Source: Kibdelosporangium sp. MJ126-NF4 | GTDB taxonomy: Bacteria; Actinomycetota; Actinomycetes; Mycobacteriales; Pseudonocardiaceae | Assembly (NCBI RefSeq): GCF_000826545.1 | Contig: NZ_CDME01000002.1 | Span: forward strand, 434,001-498,000 | DNA length: 64,000 nucleotides | Reading direction: 5' to 3' | In this document: positions 34,475 through 42,599 of the stretch, in pieces | Position numbering within the stretch: the first letter of the stretch is position 1 | Layout: each line of letters starts with the position of its first letter | Made by a program: the position numbers and the translations under genes | The notes under the pieces: model-generated | Seen by the model: only the letters and a program-made list of their open reading frames with translations | Told to the model about the DNA's origin: nothing | Databases searched by the model: none

Positions 34475-35866
34475 TCAGGACAGCGCATGGAACCGGAGCG
34501 CGGACCGGAAACGGTGTGCGAGCAGGACCGCGGTCGCGGCGAAGCCCACACACAGTCCCGTCCACACGCCCCAGCCGCCCCACCCGAACGTGTAGGCACA
34601 CACCGCCATGACCGGAACGCCGACAGCCCAGTAACCGATGAGCGTGCACCGCAGGCCGGAAACGGTGTCCCCGAGACCGCGAAGCAGACCGACCAGGATG
34701 TTCTGGGTGCCTTTGCTGTACTGCTGTGCGACGGCGAACAGCAGCAGGATGGAGGCGGTGCCGAGCACGGCCGTGTCGGTCTCGTCGTGCAGGAACGGCC
34801 ACAACATGCCTAACGGTGCCAGCACGTAACCCAGGCTCACCACCGCCATGAACGTCCACGACAGCGTCAGGGCGCGCCGCGCGATCGTCCGCGCATGCTG
34901 GGGTTCCGACTGCCCGACCGCGCGGCTGACCAGTATCGACGAGCCTTGCGACAGGCCGATGTTGCACTGGTACACGATGTAGGCGAGCTGGTTGGCGACG
35001 TTGGACGCGGCGAGCATCGCCGGGCCGAACACACCCATCAACAGTGTCGCTATGGACGTCATCGCGGCCTCCGACCCGTAGGTGAAGCAGATCGGTGTCC
35101 CGTGCCGGGCGATCCGCCGGACCACCGCCGGATCGGCCCGCCACGCGCTGAGCGACACCATGGTTCGCAGTTGCGGGTCCCGGCGGATGGTGGTGGCGAA
35201 CGCCGCCAGAGTGAAGAACTGGACCACTGTCGTCGACAGGCCCACACCGGCGACGCCGAGCCGGGGCAGGCCCGCCCAGCCGTAGATGAACGCCGCGTTG
35301 CAGCCCGCGTTCACCGCGATCGACACCAGCGTCACGGCCAGCAGCGAACCGGGACGGCGCATCCCGACCGCGAACTGCCGCAACACGTTCAGCCACACCA
35401 TCGGGAACAGCCCGCCCGCCAGCGCGAACATCATCCCGCGGGCGAGTGCGGCGATCTCGGGGCCCTGACCGAGCAGCGGCAGGGCCAGTGCGAGTCCACA
35501 CAGGACCGCGGCACCCGCTGCCGCGGCCAACGTGGCCACCAGGAGCGCCGATCGCAGCAGCGACCGGATCTCGTCGCGCGCCTGGTCGTCGAGCGTGTCT
35601 GTGCCGGTGCGCCGCTCACCCGCTCCGGCAGCGGTGGCCACCAGGTTCCCGACGCCGGTGACCATACCGACGCACATGGTGCGGACCTGGTTGTACAACA
35701 GGAGCGCCAGACCACCCGCCGCCACCGCGGACACGCCCAGCAGCCCGAGCATGGCGAGGTCGACGCTGGTGAGCGCCACCTGCGCGAGTTGGATCCCCGC
35801 GATCGGCGCGGCCAGCGCGACGAGCGCGGGGTATCCGCCCGCTGGTGTTGTCACCGAGCGTCTCAC
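34475..35866 (-). CDS. MATE-family efflux transporter
   Basis: 463 aa, about twelve membrane helices in two homologous halves (ALVALAAPIAGIQLAQVALTSVDLAMLGLLG and RIARHGTPICFTYGSEAAMTSIATLLMG). MATE proteins export organic cations or metabolites against Na+ or H+. GTG 35864-35866 overlaps the stop of the upstream SbnA-like gene (GTGA). It is the last gene of the diaminopropionate operon, so it is the likely exporter of that operon's product. Confidence 0.92.
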   Translation of the reverse strand: MRRSVTTPAGGYPALVALAAPIAGIQLAQVALTSVDLAMLGLLGVSAVAAGGLALLLYNQVRTMCVGMVTGVGNLVATAAGAGERRTGTDTLDDQARDEIRSLLRSALLVATLAAAAGAAVLCGLALALPLLGQGPEIAALARGMMFALAGGLFPMVWLNVLRQFAVGMRRPGSLLAVTLVSIAVNAGCNAAFIYGWAGLPRLGVAGVGLSTTVVQFFTLAAFATTIRRDPQLRTMVSLSAWRADPAVVRRIARHGTPICFTYGSEAAMTSIATLLMGVFGPAMLAASNVANQLAYIVYQCNIGLSQGSSILVSRAVGQSEPQHARTIARRALTLSWTFMAVVSLGYVLAPLGMLWPFLHDETDTAVLGTASILLLFAVAQQYSKGTQNILVGLLRGLGDTVSGLRCTLIGYWAVGVPVMAVCAYTFGWGGWGVWTGLCVGFAATAVLLAHRFRSALRFHALS

Positions 35867-36933
35867 GCACTCACCGCCACGGGCACCGCCACCCGCTCGG
35901 GCACGGACCGCGCCATGCGGGCCGCGATCCGCACCGACACGGCGTAGGTGGTGAACCACCGTTCCACCCGCCGTTGGGCGAGTTCGTCGAGCACCGCGCG
36001 GTCGCGCAACCAGCCGTCGTCGTACACCGAGTCCAGGTATTTCTCTCCGGCGTCGTTGCACAACACCACGACAGTGCTCCCGGGTGGGTACGCGAACAAC
36101 CGCCGCAACGCCACGTGGATCGCGCCGCCGGTCGTCCCGCCCACCAACAAGCCGGTGCGCTGTGCGACCACGCGGGCGCCCGCGAACGCGTCGGCATCGG
36201 AGACCCGGTGGGCATCGTCGATCACGGTACGGTCCACATTGGAGCCGATCGGGAAGCCCGCCGGGCTGCCCGCGCCGGTCTGGTGGTAGATCCCCGGCGG
36301 GCCGCCGAAGATGATCGAACCGACCGGCTCGACCGCCACCGACCGGGTCCGTGCGCCCGCCGCCCGCAACCCGCGGATCGTGCCGCACAGCGACCCGCCT
36401 GTGCCGACCGCCGCGACCAGCACGTCGACGGTGCCCAACTGCCGCAGCAGTTCCGACGCCAACCCGCCGTAGCCGTTGGCGTTACCGGGATTGTTGTGCT
36501 GATCGGGATGGTAGGCGCCCAGTTCGGCGGCGAGCCGCGCCGCGACCTGCCGTCTGCGCACGGAACTGGGACCGCCGTCCGACGGGCAGTCGACGAACAC
36601 CAGCCGCGCGCCCATGGCGGTGAGCATGCGCAGTTTCTCGCGGGCCGCGTGCTGGTCGACGACGGCGGTGAACCGGTAGCCGCGTTCCAGGGCGACCAAC
36701 GCCAGCCCGCACCCGGTGTTGCCGGATGTGGGCTCCACGATGTGACCACCCGGGCGCAGCTTGCCGTCCCGCTCCGCCTCGATGATCATCTGCCGGGCCA
36801 TTCGCACCTTGCACGAGCCGGTGGGGTTCATCTGCTCCAGCTTGAGCAGCAGGCGGGTCCCGGTCCCGGTGTGCGCGAGCTCGAGCAGCGGAGTGTCCCC
36901 GATCAGGTCCGAGGCACGCTGGACGATGGTCAT
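35863..36933 (-). CDS. sbnA: SbnA-like PLP enzyme: N-(2-amino-2-carboxyethyl)-L-glutamate synthase
   Basis: 356 aa, fold type II of the cysteine synthase family. The PLP Lys is in NPTGSCKVRMARQMI (about residue 43). The Asn loop SGNTGCGLALVA and the phosphate-binding AVGTGGSLCG are present. SbnA joins O-phosphoserine and glutamate, the first step to L-2,3-diaminopropionate. Here it is bracketed by SbnH- and SbnB-like genes with ATGA and GTGA overlaps, which is strong context support. In this operon the amino donor might be aspartate instead of glutamate, as suggested for ethylenediamine-disuccinate; the sequence does not decide. Confidence 0.9.
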   Translation of the reverse strand: MTIVQRASDLIGDTPLLELAHTGTGTRLLLKLEQMNPTGSCKVRMARQMIIEAERDGKLRPGGHIVEPTSGNTGCGLALVALERGYRFTAVVDQHAAREKLRMLTAMGARLVFVDCPSDGGPSSVRRRQVAARLAAELGAYHPDQHNNPGNANGYGGLASELLRQLGTVDVLVAAVGTGGSLCGTIRGLRAAGARTRSVAVEPVGSIIFGGPPGIYHQTGAGSPAGFPIGSNVDRTVIDDAHRVSDADAFAGARVVAQRTGLLVGGTTGGAIHVALRRLFAYPPGSTVVVLCNDAGEKYLDSVYDDGWLRDRAVLDELAQRRVERWFTTYAVSVRIAARMARSVPERVAVPVAVSA

Positions 36934-38285
36934 GGGATCTCCTGGATCGGGTAGTCGGTGTCGACATGCCAGCGGTCACCGTCGACGACCACCTTCGGCG
37001 GCAACGGCAACTGGTGGAAACCGCTCTCGTTCTTGTCCATCTGGTAGCCAGCCGTGTTGGGGTACACGAGCAGGTCGCCCGGCACCGGGCGGGCGGGCAG
37101 TTCCACCGTGCGCCAGGTCAGCACGTCGTACTCCAGGCAACTGGACCCCGCGACGGCGGTCCGGACCGGCGTGTCGCCCTGCCTCGGTCCGCCGGTCCGG
37201 ACCAGTATCGGGTCGGGCAGGAACTCGCTGCCCTTCCATTGTTCGGACAGGCTCATGCTCAGCCCGGCGACGGTCGTGACCAGGTGGCCGGTGCTGTCCT
37301 TGCTGCCTTGTACCGGGAACACCGAGAACCCGGCGCTGTCCAGCAGCGCCCGGCCCGGTTCGAGCAGCAGGTCGATCCCGGCGTCGCGCAGCCGGGCGGC
37401 CAGCGGTGCGCCGCCGACGTCGTGCCGCAGGATCTCGGTCACCATCGCCGCGCCGGTGGGGGACTGGTGGTACGGGTAGGTGCGCTGCGGATCGCGGCCA
37501 CCGTGGAACCAGCTGTCGTGCTTGCTGTCGGTGAACCGGCGCCAGTCCTCTTCGGACACGTAGGCCACAGCGATCCCACCGCCGATGTTGATCTTCGAGG
37601 CGGGATGGCCGAGCGTGCGGGCCCGTCGGCACAGCTCGATCAGGTGCGCGGCGAGCTCGGCGCGCGGAGCCGGGTCGTATCCGTCGAGATGGAACGAGAA
37701 ACCGCGCAGTGCGACCATCGTGCCGAGTGTGGCGCACCGGTCGACAGCGGCCGTGAGATCGTCGGGAGCGAAGCCGAACCGGCTCGTCGGCGCGGTCGGC
37801 GGCCGGACCCGCAACAGCACGTCGGCGGTCACCTCGAGACGGCGGGCGTGGACGGCCACGCGCTCCAGTTCGTCGGCCGAGTCGACCGCCAGCAGACAGT
37901 GGTGCCGCAGCCCCAGCCACAGCAGACCGTCGGACTTGGCGGCACCGGTCACCCCGATCGCCTCACCACGGACACCATTGCCCAAGGCGTGCACCAGCTC
38001 CGGCACGCTCGCCACGTCGACACCGGTGCCGGGGCGGGTGCATTCGCGCAGCCACGCCGACGCCTTGTTGGCCTTCTTCCCGTAGTACACGACACCACGG
38101 GTGTTCTCGGCAGTCAGTGCGTCGACCAGACCGGTGAGGTTCTCGGCGAAGGTCGGCGGATGGATCACGTGGAACGGACCGCCGCCGACGGCCCGAGCGA
38201 TCTCCCACAGCATCGAGCTGGCGCGCAGCCGACGTGCCCACGGACGCTCCAGTGCGGGCAGTGGTGGCGACAGTGCGGTGGTCAC
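36930..38285 (-). CDS. Fold type III PLP-dependent decarboxylase (SbnH-like)
   Basis: 451 aa from GTG 38283-38285, overlapping the SbnB stop. It belongs to the diaminopimelate/ornithine decarboxylase group. The PLP Lys is in VVYYGKKANKASAW (about residue 70), the phosphate loop is INIGGGIAV, the Glu/Gly motif is LLEPGRALLDSAG, and Cys plus Asp lie in SSCLEYDVLTW with the late Tyr in NTAGYQM. SbnH decarboxylates a citryl-diaminopropionate intermediate in staphyloferrin B synthesis. Here, without NIS synthetases, it probably acts on diaminopropionate itself or on an N-substituted derivative to give an ethylenediamine unit (inference). Confidence 0.9.
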   Translation of the reverse strand: MTTALSPPLPALERPWARRLRASSMLWEIARAVGGGPFHVIHPPTFAENLTGLVDALTAENTRGVVYYGKKANKASAWLRECTRPGTGVDVASVPELVHALGNGVRGEAIGVTGAAKSDGLLWLGLRHHCLLAVDSADELERVAVHARRLEVTADVLLRVRPPTAPTSRFGFAPDDLTAAVDRCATLGTMVALRGFSFHLDGYDPAPRAELAAHLIELCRRARTLGHPASKINIGGGIAVAYVSEEDWRRFTDSKHDSWFHGGRDPQRTYPYHQSPTGAAMVTEILRHDVGGAPLAARLRDAGIDLLLEPGRALLDSAGFSVFPVQGSKDSTGHLVTTVAGLSMSLSEQWKGSEFLPDPILVRTGGPRQGDTPVRTAVAGSSCLEYDVLTWRTVELPARPVPGDLLVYPNTAGYQMDKNESGFHQLPLPPKVVVDGDRWHVDTDYPIQEIP

Positions 38286-39265
38286 GACCACAGGGTCACC
38301 TCGCGTCCACGGCCCGCCGCGATGGCACGCGTGGCCAGCGCGTGCGCCACCGGGATGTCGGTGATGATCATGCCGCTGCTGAACGCGAACACCCGGTCGT
38401 CGTCCGTGCGGCGTCCCGGGGCCCGGCCCGCGAGGATGTCGGGCAGTTCGGCGTCGATGCGGAACACGCCGTCCGGGCCCGCCATCCGCCGTCCGGTGAC
38501 CTCCACCTGGGCGGCACTGGTGGCCACCGTGTAGTCGGCCTGCGCGAGCGTGCCTTCCTGAACGCCCTTGCTGGCAACGGAGATCAGCAAACCGCCCGGC
38601 GGCAGCCAGCCCAGCCGGATCTTCGGGTGCGCCGCCCGGCCGGACGCCGCCACCACGATGTCCGAGTCGGCGGCCGCGGCTTCCACGTCGTCGACCAGTT
38701 CCACCTCGCGGTCCGGGAACTGGTCGGTCAGCGCCGCGATACTGGCGCGGATACCGTCGGGGTGGGTGCCGTACAGCCGCAGCCGCTCCAGCCCCGGCAG
38801 CGCGGTCAGCAGATAGGGCAACGTCCGGATTCCCTGTGCGCCGGTGCCGACCATCAACGCCGAGCGCGCCCCCGGCTTGGCGCAAGTCCGCGCGATCAGC
38901 GCGGTACTGGCGGGTGTGCGCGTGGCGCCGACGCGGTGGCAGTCCAGCAGCGCGAACGGAGCACCGGTGGTGTCGTCGTACAGGGTGATGGTCGTGTAGT
39001 ACCTCTCGGCAGAGGTGCTGCCTTGCCGGTAACTCGTCTTGAACGCAGCCTGCTCGAGCGAGCCGTCGTAGCCGAGCATCGAGTACGCGACCGAGTCCCG
39101 CGTGGGGTCGGGCATCGGCACCATCAGCTTGGCCGGATTCTGCGACCGGCCGGACGCGAAAGCCAGGTAACCGTCCTCGACCATCGTGATCGCCTCGTGT
39201 GGGGCGAGTTCGAGGTCGTGCAGGTCCTTACGGGTGAGGATGTGCAGTGCAGGGCCGTAATTCAC
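38282..39265 (-). CDS. sbnB: SbnB-like dehydrogenase (ornithine cyclodeaminase family)
   Basis: 327 aa from GTG 39263-39265. SbnB oxidatively hydrolyses N-(2-amino-2-carboxyethyl)-L-glutamate with NAD to release L-2,3-diaminopropionate and 2-oxoglutarate. The N-terminal substrate domain has SRSQNPAKLMVPMPD-type residues (GRSQNPAKL) and YYTTITLYDDTTGAP. The Rossmann motif is ALMVGTGAQGIRTLPYLL (about residues 138-155), and SDIVVAASGRAAHPKI completes the nucleotide site. It is the first gene of a four-gene overlapping operon. I saw no recognisable zinc or iron box in the 250 bp upstream. Confidence 0.9.
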   Translation of the reverse strand: MNYGPALHILTRKDLHDLELAPHEAITMVEDGYLAFASGRSQNPAKLMVPMPDPTRDSVAYSMLGYDGSLEQAAFKTSYRQGSTSAERYYTTITLYDDTTGAPFALLDCHRVGATRTPASTALIARTCAKPGARSALMVGTGAQGIRTLPYLLTALPGLERLRLYGTHPDGIRASIAALTDQFPDREVELVDDVEAAAADSDIVVAASGRAAHPKIRLGWLPPGGLLISVASKGVQEGTLAQADYTVATSAAQVEVTGRRMAGPDGVFRIDAELPDILAGRAPGRRTDDDRVFAFSSGMIITDIPVAHALATRAIAAGRGREVTLWS

Positions 39266-39510
39266 GGGATTGACAACCTTTCTGGCGCAGGGAATTCGTC
39301 TCGGCACCGTGAAACCGTCGACTTCGCGTGGTTTTGGGCGTGCGGGAACAGGGGCGCACGCGTACGCGGACGTCCTTGGGAAACGAACGTGTTTCTACGT
39401 GAGAATGCCGAGTCGAATGACCGATCAGGTCAGTGCAGGGAATCGAGAAGGAACACGCGCAACCGTCATCAGGGGTGGCTGTGAATGATTGCGGAGCCGC
39501 AGCAGGGCGG

Positions 39511-39948
39511 TCAGGTCCGCGCGACGCAGACCGTCAGCAGGAACGCGCGTCCGTGCCCCGCCCTGATCGGCGGGGGATGCTTTCGCCTGCCCGGCTGCCG
39601 GTAGCCCCCGTGCACGCGATCGTTCAGCGGCAACGGGAACACGAACAGGAGCAGCGTGAGCAGGAGGGCACCCGAGTCGTCCTCGGCTCGTGTCAGGACA
39701 TCCGCGCCATCGGGACTGTGCACCAACGCGCCGCGTGTCTCGCCGTCCACTTCGCCGATGTCGGCGGAAACCGGACCGCCGGTCGGGCCGAAAGACAGGG
39801 AAGCGGCGGAGACTCCCGGATGCAGGACATGAGCTCCGTGGTCCCCGGCGCACACCGTCAGATACAGGGAGGCCAATGCGCCGAGGGCGAGAAGTATTGC
39901 CCGCACCCGCCGGTAGCGGATTCTGGGGGCAGGCAAAATGACTCGCAC
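39511..39948 (-). CDS. Small membrane protein, unrecognised
   Basis: 145 aa from GTG 39946-39948. There are two hydrophobic stretches (VRAILLALGALASLYLTVCAG at about 14-34 and ALLLTLLLFVFPLPL at about 94-108) separated by a polar segment with His residues (GDHGAHVLHPG). The layout is like small actinobacterial membrane proteins of unknown function. It lies 246 bp upstream of the SbnB-like gene in the same direction. Codon usage and position make it plausible, but no family is certain. Confidence 0.5.
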   Translation of the reverse strand: MRVILPAPRIRYRRVRAILLALGALASLYLTVCAGDHGAHVLHPGVSAASLSFGPTGGPVSADIGEVDGETRGALVHSPDGADVLTRAEDDSGALLLTLLLFVFPLPLNDRVHGGYRQPGRRKHPPPIRAGHGRAFLLTVCVART

Positions 39949-40103
39949 AGACCCCGAAGCTACTCAGCGGGCCGGTTCGGTCGATACCGCCAGACGGGCC
40001 ATGGTGTTCGCGGATTTACCCGGCGCTTCGACGAACTTTCAGGTTATGGGGAGGATTTATGAGTGGAGTTGTGTGAGCAAACTAGAATCCGGATGTTCAT
40101 CGG

Positions 40104-40856
40104 TCATCCGGTGAGACCGCCGGTGACCATGAGGCGGGGTGTTTGTGAGTGGTTTGGTGCTGGTGCGTGGAACAGGTGGGGATGTAGGAAGACCACGTCT
40201 CCTGGTTGACCTGTCAGTTCCACCACACGAAGATCGACGCCGTCGACGGTTGTTCCTCCGTGCTTCATCAGCGTGGCAACGCGTTGGTCCGCGGCACCCG
40301 GCTCCCGGATGCTGCGCAGCCACGGGTCGGCGCTGAAGATCGCGTTACGTGCCACAGATGAGCGTCCCGGGTCGGCCGGGTCGATTCGGTGCAGGTACCG
40401 CTCGACGAGGTGGTGGGATCCGGACAGGACGACAGTACCCCCGCCGCCCGCGGCGACCGGCGCGAGAAAGGCCAGCCATTTCAACCTCAGTGCTGATCGG
40501 GCTGGGAAGTCGATGTGCCAGCCATCGGCTGGTACGTTCCACTGTCCATGGCTGGGGAAGGTGACCAGTGGGCCGCCCCAGCTGAACGGCTGTTTCCAGC
40601 TCTCCTCGCCGAGCAGTTCGCTGATCGCCGCGACGATCGCCGGGGTGGCCAGCGCGTCGAATGTTCTCTTTCGCCGCAGTGAACCGAGTTTCCTCGGCTC
40701 GGTCACTGTCCATGTGGAACGGTCGGTGCGGGAGAGGCCATGTGTCCGCGTCAGCTCCGACCAGACCGCGTCAGCCATCGCCGTGGCGAGTTCAGGTGGG
40801 AAGCTCTGGTCGAGCCGGACGAAGCCGTGTTCGGCGAAACGCAACCGGAGATCCAT
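40104..40856 (-). CDS. Phytanoyl-CoA dioxygenase (PhyH)-family Fe(II)/2-oxoglutarate oxygenase
   Basis: 250 aa. The iron triad is visible as H-x-D in DGWHIDFPARS (about residue 115) and the distal His in PHLFHAPAPNHSQTPRLMV (about residue 231), whose Arg binds 2-oxoglutarate. MDLRLRFAEHGFVRLDQSFP is the usual N-terminal motif of this family. It hydroxylates a small molecule or a carrier-bound amino acid. It lies upstream of and co-directional with the diaminopropionate operon, so it could tailor that product, but a 150-bp gap and an intervening small gene leave this open. Confidence 0.88.
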   Translation of the reverse strand: MDLRLRFAEHGFVRLDQSFPPELATAMADAVWSELTRTHGLSRTDRSTWTVTEPRKLGSLRRKRTFDALATPAIVAAISELLGEESWKQPFSWGGPLVTFPSHGQWNVPADGWHIDFPARSALRLKWLAFLAPVAAGGGGTVVLSGSHHLVERYLHRIDPADPGRSSVARNAIFSADPWLRSIREPGAADQRVATLMKHGGTTVDGVDLRVVELTGQPGDVVFLHPHLFHAPAPNHSQTPRLMVTGGLTG

Positions 40857-40863
40857 GTCGCTC

Positions 40864-40883
40864 CTTGAGTGGGGACCCTCAAG
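40864..40883. promoter_or_regulatory. Inverted repeat just upstream of the PhyH gene
   Basis: CTTGAG and CTCAAG flank 8 bp (TGGGGACC), starting 8 bp before the PhyH start codon. It is a possible operator or a short 5'-UTR hairpin. A second, longer imperfect repeat (CCCATGCCGACC / GGTCGGTCATGGG) lies at 40922-40950. Confidence 0.35.
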
Positions 40884-41151
40884 CGCGGCACGGGACAGGC
40901 CCGCATGCAGGCAGCCGCCAACCCATGCCGACCCGACGGTCGGTCATGGGCGGGCACCTCAGCACGCCCAACACCGCGACCATAACAGCCGCTGGCTCGG
41001 CAGTCATGTCATTTGCCCCTGGCCAAGCCAGATCGTCGACCCCGTCTGTCATGAGCCAGCAGATCATTCTGGTTCGTCCCAAGTCGGTTGTCACAGAACG
41101 ACGTTGGACACCCTTTGTACGTTTGTGGACACTCGCGGACCAGGAGAGTGG

Positions 41152-41631
41152 TCAGACTGGGTGGTGGTCAGGGCCAGCGTTGAGTTCGATGTCGTGCTCC
41201 AGCAGGGCCTTCATCGCACACAAGGCGGTGCTGAAGCCGCCGACAGTGTCGTTGAGCCAGCGGACAGCGTCGTCCCCTGAACCTTGGAAGCCGGACTCGG
41301 TGACCTCCACGAACGTGGCATCTTCCGCGTGCGGGGTGAACCGCAGCTCGACCGTGGTCGGCTGCTGGTAGTTCCCCCACTCGAACCGGATCAGACGGCC
41401 TTCCTGCACTTCCTTGACCCGCACCTCGACGGATGCGCCATACGTCTCCCACTCCCAGCGCAGTTCGGCCCCCGCGACCATTGGGCCGCTGCTCTTGCTG
41501 TACCAGAAACGGGAAGTGACGGCCGGATCAGTGAACGCCTGGAACGCCACCTCCGCGGGCCTACGGACGATCATGCATGCATACGCGACGGGAGCCTGCG
41601 TGAGGTGAAGTTTCTCCATGGACACGGTCAT
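41152..41631 (-). CDS. SRPBCC (AHSA1-like) domain protein
   Basis: 159 aa. IVRRPAEVAFQAFTDPAVTSRFWYSKSSGPMVAGAELRWEWETYG and the ending AVRWLNDTVGGFSTALCAMKALLEHDIEL are typical of the polyketide-cyclase/AHSA1 fold. ATG 41631, GTG 41625 and ATG 41619 are all possible starts; the AGGAG at about 41639 best serves the GTG. It may bind a hydrophobic ligand; no partner gene is obvious. Two CCTTGA-N4-TCAAGG-type repeats lie about 120-170 bp upstream. Confidence 0.88.
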   Translation of the reverse strand: MTVSMEKLHLTQAPVAYACMIVRRPAEVAFQAFTDPAVTSRFWYSKSSGPMVAGAELRWEWETYGASVEVRVKEVQEGRLIRFEWGNYQQPTTVELRFTPHAEDATFVEVTESGFQGSGDDAVRWLNDTVGGFSTALCAMKALLEHDIELNAGPDHHPV

Positions 41632-41754
41632 GCTCTCCTAAAAGTCCCTCACGGGTTCGGACCAGAGTTCAGAAATGTGCGGCAAGGTCGATCACCTGGT
41701 CGAGCAGCGTCGGAACGTCGTGATGTCGGCCATCAGCACGTCCCGCCCCCTCTA

Positions 41755-41803
41755 CCTTGAGCTGTCAAGGCACGCTACCGAGGATAATCTTGAGGTGTCA
41801 AGG
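41755..41803. promoter_or_regulatory. Two CTTGA-N4-TCAAG operators
   Basis: CCTTGA-GCTG-TCAAGG (41755-41770) is a perfect 6-bp inverted repeat, and CTTGA-GGTG-TCAAG (41789-41802) repeats the motif with the same 4-nt spacer about 33 bp on. The same TTGAGGTGTCAAGG style is common in MerR-type promoters. No regulator gene adjoins. The region 41632-41891 holds no convincing gene. Confidence 0.5.
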
Positions 41804-41891
41804 TAAGGTGTCGATCGTGACCGCCTCACGAGTGCGAAGGCCCCAGCGGGCATGCTCGACGAGTTCCTGGCCGGTGGAAAGCGGCTGAGCG

Positions 41892-42353
41892 TCAGGAGAC
41901 GTACACGGTCGCCAGCGTGACGTTGGCGCCACGGAGGCGGATCGTGACGGTGCCGGGGTGTGTCGGGGTGAAGTCGATGTCCTCCGGCTCGGTGGAGTCC
42001 ACATCGGCGTTGCTGTCCGGGTATCCGTCGACAGTGATGTCGTCGGTCCGGTCCGCCCGGATGTTGATCTTCACCGGCTGGCCGACCGCCACTCGCAGGA
42101 CGGTGTCGGGTGGCTGGACGGCGCCTGCCTGGTAGGCCACGTCGGCGACTGTCTTGGTGACGATCGGCCCGGTCGACGAGGGCATCGGCTGGGAGGACAC
42201 GGTCGCCGGTGGGCTGTTGGGCGGATTCGTTGGGGATATCGGCTTGTCCGATGAGCAGCCGGCGCTCACCACTGTCGCAGCGATCACGCCGCTGGCCACC
42301 ATGCCAGCCGCCAGCCGCCGCACAAGCACCGGGTACGTGGTCGACCTGGTCAT
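41892..42353 (-). CDS. Putative lipoprotein with a cupredoxin-like domain
   Basis: 153 aa. The N-terminal signal ends in a lipobox (TVVSAGC, Cys about residue 33), so the protein is probably lipid-anchored outside the membrane. A Pro/Ser/Thr-rich linker (about 35-65) precedes a compact beta domain (VGQPVKINIRADRTDDITVDGYPDS to PGTVTIRLRGANVTLATVYV) of the cupredoxin-like kind, but without the Cys/Met copper ligands. Function unknown. Confidence 0.8.
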   Translation of the reverse strand: MTRSTTYPVLVRRLAAGMVASGVIAATVVSAGCSSDKPISPTNPPNSPPATVSSQPMPSSTGPIVTKTVADVAYQAGAVQPPDTVLRVAVGQPVKINIRADRTDDITVDGYPDSNADVDSTEPEDIDFTPTHPGTVTIRLRGANVTLATVYVS

Positions 42354-42554
42354 TGAGTCAGATTAAGACTGAGTGCGGCCAACCGCAGAGCGGGTAACCC
42401 GAACGGGTCGCTGGCGATCATGTGTGCGCGAGCGACTCACCGACGCCGCGCCGGAGGCCAGCGTTGCGTTACGGAGAAGGACGTCGAGTTCGTACGGGCG
42501 GATGGATCCGGTGACCCGGATTCGTCGCCCGCTACGAACGGGCGGTCCGTGAAA

Positions 42555-42593
42555 CCTCCTAGGGTCGCCAGTGAACGAGGCGAGCCTAGGAGG
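42555..42593 (+). promoter_or_regulatory. Hairpin that would sequester the Shine-Dalgarno of the D-aminoacylase-like gene
   Basis: CCTCCTAGG (42555-42563) is a perfect complement of CCTAGGAGG (42585-42593) across 21 nt. The second arm contains the AGGAGG ribosome-binding site, 6 nt before the ATG at 42600. In RNA the stem would hide that site; in DNA the same repeat could be a regulator's operator. Confidence 0.6.
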
Positions 42594-42599
42594 CGGAGC

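Noticed and set aside
35867..36388. N-terminal extension of the MATE frame into the SbnA-like gene
   Set aside because: The GTGA overlap gives a proper start, and the extension is a frame shadow of the PLP enzyme.
39266..39510. Zur or iron box upstream of the SbnB-like operon
   Set aside because: I read both strands for TGAAAATGATTTTCA-like and TTAGGTTAGGCTAACCTAA-like sites and found none convincing, so metal control is not claimed from sequence.
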